A stretch of DNA of 20,121 nucleotides from a virus. Of this stretch, positions 13,438-19,898 are shown piece by piece; position 1 is the stretch's first letter; every line of letters begins with the position of its first letter. The stretch is taken from positions 1 through 20,121 of IMG/VR virus record IMGVR_UViG_3300036785_000424; one strand, 5' to 3'. The notes beneath the pieces are model-generated. The model was not told the origin of the DNA, did not search any database, and saw nothing but the letters and a program-made list of their open reading frames with translations. The translations under genes and the position numbers were made by a program.

Positions 13438-13902
13438 CTAACTTTTCGGGTCCTTCTTTGTTGGGTCGGCCCGCGCCGTCCTGTATTTCACCGTGAAGTG
13501 GATCGCCGCTGCGGCTAGGGCAATTTCCGCCTCACGAGAAAGCCATACGGTGCGCTCCTCATCGACTCCGCTGGCCAGGCCCGCAAACTTTTCGTTGCCG
13601 ATAATTATCTGCGTCGCCCATACCAGCAACGGGTCGAGCGCCTGGTCCGGGGGCGTCGTTCCCGCATTCGCTCTGCACTCCACGACAAGCGAGAGTTGCC
13701 TTTCCTCGAGCGGAGCCGCATATTTCACCCCTGCGAGCGGTTTCGGCGAGTCGTCGTCGGCGTAAATCATAATTGCCGGAAGCGTTTCTTTTTCGATCGG
13801 GCGCAAGCGCTCCCTGTGAACGGTTAGGCCTACCGGGCCGCCCGTGCCTGCGAGCAACGTCGCTGCTATCTGCATAATCTGTTCTCGAATAGAAAAACTC
13901 AT
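13438..13902 (-). CDS. Tail terminator / minor tail protein (gpU-like)
   Basis: This 154-aa protein begins MSFSIREQIMQIAATLLAGTGG, then VHRERLRPIEKETLPAIMIYADDD, the arrangement commonly seen in tail terminator-type proteins encoded just before the tube gene. It likely forms the ring that caps the tail for joining to the head. I chose ATG 13902, overlapping the upstream stop as ATGA (13899-13902), over a TTG three codons earlier. GGAG is very close to it (about three bases), so coupling is probably important. The gap to the tube gene is 11 bases. Assignment is by pattern and position. Confidence 0.72.
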   Translation of the reverse strand: MSFSIREQIMQIAATLLAGTGGPVGLTVHRERLRPIEKETLPAIMIYADDDSPKPLAGVKYAAPLEERQLSLVVECRANAGTTPPDQALDPLLVWATQIIIGNEKFAGLASGVDEERTVWLSREAEIALAAAAIHFTVKYRTARADPTKKDPKS

Positions 13903-14147
13903 TGGCTCCAACTTGAAATTGGCGGCGTCGAAGTCGTCGGTGGCAAGGTCTTGTTATATTCAGCCAGCAACAAGGGACCCGCCCAGTTCTGGAAGGCAAT
14001 AGCCGTTCCGCCATGTGCCTGGTAAACGCTCAACCAGGTGGAGAAACTAACTGCAACGTCATTTACACTCCCCTCGACAATGACCTTGGGGTCCGCGTCG
14101 GTGCTTGGCGGTTGGTAGACGCGCATTATCACGTAAGCGTTCGCCAT
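13899..14147 (-). CDS. Hypothetical 82-aa neck-region protein
   Basis: This small protein starts at ATG 14147, with GGAGGAG across the end of the fibre-like gene upstream and only one base after its stop. It is mixed alpha/beta by eye, with YVIMRVYQPPSTDADPKVIVEG, then a Trp/Tyr-containing stretch (STWLSVYQAHGG, FQNWAGPLLLAEY) and a Pro/Thr/Ser-rich end. I do not recognise it. The tight packing between fibre-like and terminator-like genes, with overlap on its 3' side, makes it a real gene, perhaps a connector or a fibre-attachment factor. Confidence 0.6.
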   Translation of the reverse strand: MANAYVIMRVYQPPSTDADPKVIVEGSVNDVAVSFSTWLSVYQAHGGTAIAFQNWAGPLLLAEYNKTLPPTTSTPPISSWSQ

Positions 14148-14148
14148 C

Positions 14149-15966
14149 TCACTCCTCCGTCCCGCAGACGATGACGCGCACGGCTCCGGTAACGAGTGCC
14201 GCGCTAAGATTCACGTTCAACACGTTGTTGGCCAGCGCCGAGAGTAGGCCGTTTCCCAAATCAATCCAGTCGGAGTCATAAGTTCCGACAATCGTGCTGC
14301 CCGCCGTCGTTGGCACGAAAATACTGTGCGTCAGGTTCAGGCTGGCCGCCGCGTCGAGAAGGTCAATGGTGAAAACTCCGCCCGCTGCCAGCGAAGCGTT
14401 CGCCGTCACAATAATTTTGAAACGCATCAACCGGAATTTTTTGCCCGCCGTTGGCGTCCAGAGCGCCGTGCTTCCCGTTGCGGTCGCGGCCACGGTTTTG
14501 GCAATGTTCGGAGTTCTCTGAAACGCGAAAGGGCCGGTAGTCGACGGGCCCGTCGCTAAGAATGGAACAAATGCCCCTGGACCGCTCCTCGTGCTCGACC
14601 CGACGTTGATGTTAGGTTGGACTGGACCAACTATAGGTGAATTGCCGTCGATAATTGAGTTGCCGTCAAGAACCTGCGCTTGCGAAGTCGGGTTGATGAA
14701 AGGCCCTACCGCTCCCTGCCACTCTGAACTATTCAGCGTGAAGGTCGACACAACGGATGTGCCGTTGATATAGCGAACCTGCCAATACCTCTGTGGCAAG
14801 TTCACGCGGATGGTTCCACTCGCCGCGGTGACGACTCCCAATTGTGTGAATGGCCCGTTAACCTGGTCGTCGCAAGAATCCACATAGCAGCCATCGGAAC
14901 CGGCGGACTGGAACGCGTTCGCAAAAAAACTAATTTCGGCGCTCGACGCGCCCGTCTGCTGAGTGTCGAACCAACCCGCCGCCGCGCGAGTCGATTGCAT
15001 GCCGTTCGGCCCGTAGTACACAGTCGCCGAGGTCGTAGGATTCGTCGTACTAATTACGCGGAAAGTTTTTGCCGGGAGATTCCGGACGACGGGCGCCGCC
15101 TCTGTTCCCACTGGCGAAGTGGTCGCCGCCGCCGCGACGTTTGTAGTTCCCCATTGCGCCACGTTTTGAGTCAGCGTGCCTTTCAGCGTGTCGTAAATCG
15201 AACGTAGCCAGCCACGAATGCCCGTCCCTGGAATCGACGGCGGGGCCGCGCCGTCCGTGCCCATGCTTGTCTCCGTCGCCGCGCCCGCTGGCAGTGGCAA
15301 GGCCGCCGCGCTCACTGGCTGCGTCGCCGGAAAATTCGAAACGCTCACCGAGCCGCTGACCGGCTGCGTCCCTGGGAAGTTTGAAACACTCACCGTCAGC
15401 GTCGCTTTTAGCGTGTCGTAAATCGAGCGTAGCCAGCCACGAATGCCCGTCCCTGGAATCGACGGCGGGGCCGCGCCGTCCGTGCCGAGGCTCGTCTCCG
15501 TCGCCGCGCCCGTTGGCAGAGGCAGTGCCGCCGCGCTCACTGGCTGCGTCGCCGGAAAGTTTGAAACTGCCACGCTTCCTGAGACGGGAACAGGGTTGCT
15601 CGTTCCAGCGCGCTGAACGTGTCCGCCAGAATCTATGATCCCGATTTGTACGGGCGGCTTCGTCGGTGCGACGCCTGGGGCATCCGGGCCGCTGACGATC
15701 GGATCGCCTGCTATGTATTTCCCACTCGCGCCGTCGTAAATCAGGATTGCGCCGTCAGTCGGGTGCGTCGGGTCGACGGGAACGCCCGCGATCGAGTCCG
15801 CGTCGCCCGCCGCCGCTGCGAGCTCGACGGGTGGCGTACCTGTTCCCATTCCAAAAAACAATTCGTGAGTGTCCAGACAAAAGAGCAGTTCACCCTGGGC
15901 GCACTCAGCCGGTAAGTTGGCTTTGAGGCCGCGTCGCGCCTGAATGATGGTCGACGTTTCGCTCAT
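14149..15966 (-). CDS. Repeat-containing fibre-like virion protein with Mtd-like N-terminus
   Basis: The N-terminal 50 residues (IIQARRGLKANLPAEC..GELLFCLDTHELFFGMG) match the pattern RRGxxA..GELxFxxDTxxLxxG, common at the base of phage fibres and known from the major tropism determinant family. Residues 134-185 and 209-260 form two near-identical copies at a 75-residue offset. They include VSNFPATQPVSAAALPLP and GTGIRGWLRSIYDTLK, with an extra short NFPGTQPVSG between. The C-terminal half is beta-rich, including two regions that look like small sandwiches (to VIVCGTEE). No enzyme motif is seen. The start overlaps the preceding gene as ATGA. It lies in the neck gene cluster rather than after the tip gene, so a neck or head-fibre role is possible; a structural role is likely, the site on the virion unknown. 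Confidence 0.7.
   Translation of the reverse strand: MSETSTIIQARRGLKANLPAECAQGELLFCLDTHELFFGMGTGTPPVELAAAAGDADSIAGVPVDPTHPTDGAILIYDGASGKYIAGDPIVSGPDAPGVAPTKPPVQIGIIDSGGHVQRAGTSNPVPVSGSVAVSNFPATQPVSAAALPLPTGAATETSLGTDGAAPPSIPGTGIRGWLRSIYDTLKATLTVSVSNFPGTQPVSGSVSVSNFPATQPVSAAALPLPAGAATETSMGTDGAAPPSIPGTGIRGWLRSIYDTLKGTLTQNVAQWGTTNVAAAATTSPVGTEAAPVVRNLPAKTFRVISTTNPTTSATVYYGPNGMQSTRAAAGWFDTQQTGASSAEISFFANAFQSAGSDGCYVDSCDDQVNGPFTQLGVVTAASGTIRVNLPQRYWQVRYINGTSVVSTFTLNSSEWQGAVGPFINPTSQAQVLDGNSIIDGNSPIVGPVQPNINVGSSTRSGPGAFVPFLATGPSTTGPFAFQRTPNIAKTVAATATGSTALWTPTAGKKFRLMRFKIIVTANASLAAGGVFTIDLLDAAASLNLTHSIFVPTTAGSTIVGTYDSDWIDLGNGLLSALANNVLNVNLSAALVTGAVRVIVCGTEE
15186..15342. repeat. Internal direct repeat, copy 1 (fibre-like gene)
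   Basis: About 157 bases are repeated at a 225-base offset (15411-15567) with few mismatches. The copies are in frame, 75 codons apart, including a long stretch with a single difference (around 15187-15263). Close identity at the DNA level points to recent duplication or gene conversion within the fibre-like gene. Confidence 0.85.
15411..15567. repeat. Internal direct repeat, copy 2 (fibre-like gene)
   Basis: Partner of 15186-15342. Differences cluster near 15483-15530, where the protein reads SLGTDG and LPTGAA in one copy and SMGTDG and LPAGAA in the other. Confidence 0.85.
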
Positions 15967-16949
15967 GCGACTTCACCCACCTGGAAATTAGTTACTGCCA
16001 CATCCGGCGAAGCGTCCGAAGCGATAAACAAGCCTGGCAGAAATTCAGAGAGCGTCGGAAGATTCGGGTCTGACCCAGAAAACACGAGCACGCCGTTCAG
16101 GTACGCGTAAACCTGCGTCCCCTGCACGGCAATTAGCATCGTGTCGCCCGCCTGGGGCGTGTAAGGCATCGTGAAATTCACGCCCGTGACTGGACTCGAG
16201 GGAGACCCCGTCAACGAAACGACGTCGAACTCGATGCCTGAGCCCCCATCAAAAACGGAAAGAAAAACGCCCAGAGCAGTGGTCGAGTCCGTTCGCACGG
16301 CAAACTCGAGCAGCGAGTTTGGGCTGTTCGTCCAGGCCGCCAGAGTCAGAGACGCCCACTGGTCCGCGCCAATCGTCACACCCGTGAATAATTCGCCGGT
16401 CACGACGCCACTTAATTGGGTCGACTGGCATTGTCCGCTGACGGCTTTGAGCGACCCAAAGCCAGGGACCGGCGTCCAAAGCGTCGGGTCGAGCGGGAAC
16501 GCCGAGGGCGTGAAATCGTCGCCGCCAAGCGTTACGAACGTCGGGCCAGTGGAGAAAGCGCCGCCATCCGGCGACTGTCCTACACCGCCAGTGCCGTCGA
16601 AACCGCCGCCGTCGATTATGTCGGGCGGTGGCGGCGGAGGGGTGCCCGATGCCGGACCCAGAAAAAGTTTGGTCGTCCCGCCGTCACCCTCTTTTTCGCG
16701 TACGCGCACAGTCCACCATTTGCTATCGATAACGACGAAAGAATCAACTTTGGCATTGGGAAAAGCCGAGGTCTGAATTGTTAGAACAGGTTCCTCGACG
16801 ACGACCTGGCCGCGCGCCGGATCACCGGAAAACAGCGCGCCCGGCTGGTCCATGAGTGCGAAGCCGTCGACGCCGTCAATCGTGCAGGGCACACCGCCAG
16901 TCGCGAGAATCAGCGAACCAATGTCCTCGTCATGCCAAACCGTGGTCAT
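15963..16949 (-). CDS. Head-tail joining protein fused to a concanavalin A/LamG-like domain
   Basis: This 328-aa protein has two parts. Residues 1-98 (WHDEDIGSLILATGGVPCTIDG, then SFVVIDSKWWTVRVREKEGD) resemble small head-tail joining proteins of the lambda FII/stopper type, about 100 residues long. A Pro-rich (PPPPPP, 104-109) and Gly-rich linker follows. Residues about 140-328 then look like a jelly-roll lectin/glucanase-like domain (GGDDFTPSAFPLDPTLWTPV, SLTLAAWTNS, YTPQAGDTMLIAVQGTQVYAYLNGVLVF, LPGLFIASD). No glycosidase acid pair is apparent, so binding rather than cleavage is more likely. Its start overlaps the upstream stop (ATGA, 16946-16949) and its stop overlaps the fibre-like start. 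Joining role is inferred from position and N-terminal pattern; the lectin-like fold from pattern only. Confidence 0.65.
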   Translation of the reverse strand: MTTVWHDEDIGSLILATGGVPCTIDGVDGFALMDQPGALFSGDPARGQVVVEEPVLTIQTSAFPNAKVDSFVVIDSKWWTVRVREKEGDGGTTKLFLGPASGTPPPPPPDIIDGGGFDGTGGVGQSPDGGAFSTGPTFVTLGGDDFTPSAFPLDPTLWTPVPGFGSLKAVSGQCQSTQLSGVVTGELFTGVTIGADQWASLTLAAWTNSPNSLLEFAVRTDSTTALGVFLSVFDGGSGIEFDVVSLTGSPSSPVTGVNFTMPYTPQAGDTMLIAVQGTQVYAYLNGVLVFSGSDPNLPTLSEFLPGLFIASDASPDVAVTNFQVGEVA

Positions 16950-17203
16950 TCTTTTTTCGCGCCAACCTTTTCGGGCGGGCCGGATGAGACTTTGCGCGCG
17001 ACGGGATCGCCGTGTTCCGGCTGTTCCATCGTCACGCTGTAATTCGCTCGCCCTGGTTCAAGCAGCACGGCCAGGCCATCGCCGACGAGTAGCGCCGCCC
17101 TCATGCGCGACACGTCGAACACATCGCCCGGATAGCCGTCTTGGTTTTTCTCGACGATGCAAGCCTTTATGATTTTAATTCTGAGAGTGTCAGGTCTTGG
17201 CAT
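16946..17203 (-). CDS. Small head-region protein, related to the upstream neighbour
   Basis: This 85-aa protein starts at ATG 17203 with AGAGGAG about ten bases upstream; a longer open frame extending upstream to 17470 is an artefact that overlaps the preceding gene and is highly basic. The central segment LRIKIIKACIVEKNQDGYPGDVFDVSRMRAALLVGDGLAVLLEP looks like a small beta-barrel-type domain common in short phage proteins. The same pattern occurs in the 106-aa neighbour. The position between capsid and head-tail joining genes suits a minor head or connector-accessory protein. Function unknown. Confidence 0.68.
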   Translation of the reverse strand: MPRPDTLRIKIIKACIVEKNQDGYPGDVFDVSRMRAALLVGDGLAVLLEPGRANYSVTMEQPEHGDPVARKVSSGPPEKVGAKKE

Positions 17204-17291
17204 TTTGCTAGGTCTCCTCTTGTATAGCGTTTGTATGGCCACTGATTTTGTTGTCGGGTTCAGTGGCCGAAACCCCACTCGTTTTTGTGTG

Positions 17292-17612
17292 TTAGTTCTT
17301 CGATGGCGGCTCGTGTGTCGCGCTATGCGCCGCGCCGCCCTTTGCGTTTTCTTCCTTCGCCTTGGCCGCATCCTCCGGGGTCTGCGCGCCGCCGTCACCG
17401 AGCAAAATCGACGCGACGTTTCCATCGACCTCGACCTCATCGCCGATCGCGTGGTCTTTGCCGTCAACAATCGTCGCCCTTAGCAAGACGACTTTTCTTT
17501 TCGGCTCAACGCGAAATCCCGCTGGCAATGCCGCCGCTTCGGTCTGTGCCGCGCCTGCGTCCGTTGTGCTCTTGTGCTGTTCTTCTGGTACGTGCTCGCC
17601 GTGCTTCGTCAT
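17292..17612 (-). CDS. Small head-region protein with the same short domain
   Basis: This 106-aa protein is the first gene after the capsid terminator. It has polar, low-complexity ends (N-terminal EEQHKSTTDAGAAQTEAA; C-terminal AKAKEENAKGGAAHSATHEP) around a compact core (VVLLRATIVDGKDHAIGDEVEVDGNVASILLGDGGA). That core parallels RIKIIKACIVEK...GDVFDV...ALLVGDGLA in the next gene. ATG 17612 is preceded by GAGGAG at good spacing. The gene may depend on read-through of the terminator or on an unseen promoter. Decoration or connector-accessory function is possible but not shown. Confidence 0.66.
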   Translation of the reverse strand: MTKHGEHVPEEQHKSTTDAGAAQTEAAALPAGFRVEPKRKVVLLRATIVDGKDHAIGDEVEVDGNVASILLGDGGAQTPEDAAKAKEENAKGGAAHSATHEPPSKN

Positions 17613-17641
17613 GGTTCGACTCCTCTTTTGAAAGATTTCGG

Positions 17642-17677
17642 AAAAAAAGATAGCGGGCAGGGTTTCCTCTTGCCCGG
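17642..17677 (-). terminator. Rho-independent terminator after the capsid gene
   Basis: On the minus strand CGGGCA (17676-17671) pairs with TGCCCG (17659-17654) around an 11-base loop, followed by CTATC and a run of seven T's (17648-17642). It begins 11 bases after the capsid stop. Partial read-through would make capsid more abundant than the connector and tail genes behind it. Confidence 0.75.
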
Positions 17678-17687
17678 AAAAATTGTT

Positions 17688-19082
17688 TTACGTGGAAACA
17701 ACGTACTTCGCGGCAACGAACGCGCTTGGATAAGTCAGCGTCACGTCCGTCAGCATGAAAGTGGTGAGTTCGATCATGCCTTGCTTTTTCAGCCGGTAGG
17801 GGTCGACGACGAGCTCGAAACCATTTCCCCACATCGAAACAATCATGGTTTCGAAAACGCCTCGAATGATTGAATGCAAGAGCGTGCCGGTGCCCTTCGT
17901 GCCGTTTTTCGGCACGTTGTTTGTGGAGCGGGCTACATAGCCGTCTATGGTGTTATCGTCGGCCCAAATCGGGAAGCCTACCGTGTTGCCCAACCGCGCA
18001 ATCGTTTTCAGCTTGCCTTTGATTTCCGGCGTGCTCAAAAATGCGCCCTGGCCGAGTTGATCGGCATTCGCAACCTCGAGCAGTTGCGTCATATTGACCA
18101 TATCCGCCCACGCGGGTGAGCCGCCGTTTCCGGTGTCGGCGATCATGTTGTAAAGTTGCACGCCCGCCGTCGAAAGAATGCCGGATGGTTGGCTTGTGCC
18201 GCCGCCGATGATCGCGACGAGGTCAATTGCCTGCGCCATGTCCATCGAAAGGTCTTCGCGCACGAGCGTGTCGACGTCGAGCACAGCTTGTGCAAGCAGT
18301 TGGCGAGAATAGCTTGTCGAGGACTGATACGTGTGCGGCGCGCTCGGGATTTGCGCCAACGTCAGAGCGGAGTCGGCCACATCCACCCCAGGATTTTCTA
18401 TGACCCAGGAGCCGGTCGCCTTGCCCGTCTGTTTCGGGTAGGCCACGTTATCGCGCAGGCCCACAATCGTACGCGCGCCCAGTTCTTTCACGCGCAGCCG
18501 GTTGTAGAGAAATTTCAGGAATTCGCCGGGCTCCACGTAAACGAGAGCGCCGCCCGCCGCCGTGGTTTTACTGTCGAGTCCCGCGCGTGTCTGGACCTGG
18601 AAATCGCGCCCATGAATCGAGCGGTCCATTTCGAAAAGTTTGGGATATTTTTTCGAGAGTTCCTTGTCCACGATGTGGCGAATGCTCCACGGAACGAAAA
18701 GACCGCCGTGGCTCCCGCCCCTGCTGCGCTTTTCGAGTGCGTCAGAGATTTCCAGTTCCAGGCAATTTTCGTATCGATGCGACGCGCCACTCTCGCTGAG
18801 TTCGCGGTTCGTGACCATTGCCATGATGCCGCGCGCCAGGTTGTATTCCGACTGCTCGCGCTCCGTCAGTGTAAATCGCTCGACTTCTTCAGAGCCAGGT
18901 TGTGCGAGAGGCCTCGCGGCTCCGCGCTCCTCGATCGTTTGCAGAATACGCTTTGACGCTTGCTCCGCCGTTATGCCTTCCTCGACCATTTTGGCTAACA
19001 CCTCGTGGTCGATTCCGTGCCGCTTGCCGAGCCGAAAAATTTCAGCCGCGGCGGTCTGTGCTTCTTTAACTTCGATTGCCAT
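17688..19082 (-). CDS. Major capsid protein from an internal in-frame start (candidate)
   Basis: The codon for residue 273 of the fusion is ATG (19082-19080), preceded by AACGGAGGCGTCT, i.e. GGAGG five bases upstream. Initiation here would yield a 464-aa scaffold-plus-capsid protein beginning MAIEVKEAQTAAAEIFRLGK, free of protease. This would solve the stoichiometry problem of a 1:1 protease-capsid fusion, much as lambda nests the Nu3 scaffold inside C. The ribosome site and placement right at the domain boundary are seen; use of the start is inferred. Confidence 0.6.
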   Translation of the reverse strand: MAIEVKEAQTAAAEIFRLGKRHGIDHEVLAKMVEEGITAEQASKRILQTIEERGAARPLAQPGSEEVERFTLTEREQSEYNLARGIMAMVTNRELSESGASHRYENCLELEISDALEKRSRGGSHGGLFVPWSIRHIVDKELSKKYPKLFEMDRSIHGRDFQVQTRAGLDSKTTAAGGALVYVEPGEFLKFLYNRLRVKELGARTIVGLRDNVAYPKQTGKATGSWVIENPGVDVADSALTLAQIPSAPHTYQSSTSYSRQLLAQAVLDVDTLVREDLSMDMAQAIDLVAIIGGGTSQPSGILSTAGVQLYNMIADTGNGGSPAWADMVNMTQLLEVANADQLGQGAFLSTPEIKGKLKTIARLGNTVGFPIWADDNTIDGYVARSTNNVPKNGTKGTGTLLHSIIRGVFETMIVSMWGNGFELVVDPYRLKKQGMIELTTFMLTDVTLTYPSAFVAAKYVVST

Positions 19083-19898
19083 AGACGCCTCCGTTAAATT
19101 CGGCTTGGAAGCCGGTGTGTTACTGCGAATTTGGACCGGAAAAAACCTGTGTTCGCTGCGATTGTGTCCGACCGTAGGATCGGCCGGCACTGCAACAGAG
19201 CTGGCCTCTACAGGCATCCAGCGCGTGGCGCGATACGTGTCGCCTTCTTTATCTGACTGCTTTTCGAGCACGACCTCGTTAACCATATAGCCCACGGAAA
19301 TGAAACGCCGGATGCCGTCCTCGATATCGCGCTTCACCGCCTGGGCGGGAGCGTTTGCGGAAAATCGCACATTGCCGCGCAGTTTCTTGTCATCGTCGAG
19401 GCGAACCTTTTCAATAATTCCAACCACGTCGCGCGAATCATGGTCGACGAGAAACGACAAACCGCGCTTTGCGCGCGAGAGATCAACCGCTTCCGGCGAG
19501 TGGTCGAGAATCTCGTTACCCCACCAACGCTTGACGGGGAATTCCGACGAGATCGCAATTTCCATATCGTCCACGTCGTCGTCGGGTTCTTTGTCGCCTT
19601 TATCGCTTTCCTCGCCGTCGACTCTTCCGCCGTAAGCTGCCGTGTCCGTCGGGTCCGTGCCCTTGTCCTCTTCCGCCGCTGACGCGGCGGCGGGGTCTTT
19701 CGGCTCGGGCATCGTCTCGACGCCGCCCTCGGTTCCGCGCTTTTTCGGTCCAGGTTTTTTCTCGCCTGCCGGTTTTTCCTTTGCGCCTTTTTTCGCCCTG
19801 AGAATCACCTCGAGGATTTCGAATTCGCGATCCTGCATTTCGAGCAGCATCCCGTCGCGAAAGACTTTTTTTTCTGGCGGTATCGTCGCTGTGGTCAT
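17688..19898 (-). CDS. Fused prohead protease and HK97-type major capsid protein
   Basis: This 736-aa protein combines two functions. Residues about 110-250 are an HK97-type prohead protease with candidate catalytic H153 (LVDHDSRD), S201 (RRFISVGY) and E231 (VEASSVAVPAD). Residues 1-110 are a charged, low-complexity N-terminus. Residues about 273-370 (MAIEVKEAQ...) look like a scaffolding delta-like helical region, and about 370-736 are the HK97-fold capsid (GGSHGGLFVPW, VEPGEFLKFLYNRLRV, GGGTSQPSGIL, MIVSMWGNGFELVVDPYR). ATG 19898 overlaps the portal stop (ATGA) and has AGGAGGT seven bases upstream. An internal ATG at 19082 has its own good ribosome site. A terminator follows the stop. Such fusions are known in some phages; the domain calls are strong. 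Confidence 0.92.
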   Translation of the reverse strand: MTTATIPPEKKVFRDGMLLEMQDREFEILEVILRAKKGAKEKPAGEKKPGPKKRGTEGGVETMPEPKDPAAASAAEEDKGTDPTDTAAYGGRVDGEESDKGDKEPDDDVDDMEIAISSEFPVKRWWGNEILDHSPEAVDLSRAKRGLSFLVDHDSRDVVGIIEKVRLDDDKKLRGNVRFSANAPAQAVKRDIEDGIRRFISVGYMVNEVVLEKQSDKEGDTYRATRWMPVEASSVAVPADPTVGHNRSEHRFFPVQIRSNTPASKPNLTEASMAIEVKEAQTAAAEIFRLGKRHGIDHEVLAKMVEEGITAEQASKRILQTIEERGAARPLAQPGSEEVERFTLTEREQSEYNLARGIMAMVTNRELSESGASHRYENCLELEISDALEKRSRGGSHGGLFVPWSIRHIVDKELSKKYPKLFEMDRSIHGRDFQVQTRAGLDSKTTAAGGALVYVEPGEFLKFLYNRLRVKELGARTIVGLRDNVAYPKQTGKATGSWVIENPGVDVADSALTLAQIPSAPHTYQSSTSYSRQLLAQAVLDVDTLVREDLSMDMAQAIDLVAIIGGGTSQPSGILSTAGVQLYNMIADTGNGGSPAWADMVNMTQLLEVANADQLGQGAFLSTPEIKGKLKTIARLGNTVGFPIWADDNTIDGYVARSTNNVPKNGTKGTGTLLHSIIRGVFETMIVSMWGNGFELVVDPYRLKKQGMIELTTFMLTDVTLTYPSAFVAAKYVVST
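19080..19097 (-). promoter_or_regulatory. Internal ribosome-binding site within the protease-capsid gene
   Basis: TTAACGGAGGCGTCT followed by ATG lies inside the fusion frame at the junction between protease and scaffold/capsid regions. It is as good as the site at the gene's own start. Confidence 0.6.

Noticed and set aside
16946-17470. A 174-aa version of the 85-aa head-region protein
   Set aside because: The extra N-terminal part is extremely Arg-rich and overlaps the 106-aa gene in another frame; ATG 17203 has a good ribosome site.
18156-18956. 266-codon plus-strand open frame opposite the capsid
   Set aside because: Arg/His/Ala-rich antisense of a well-supported capsid gene, with no ribosome site.
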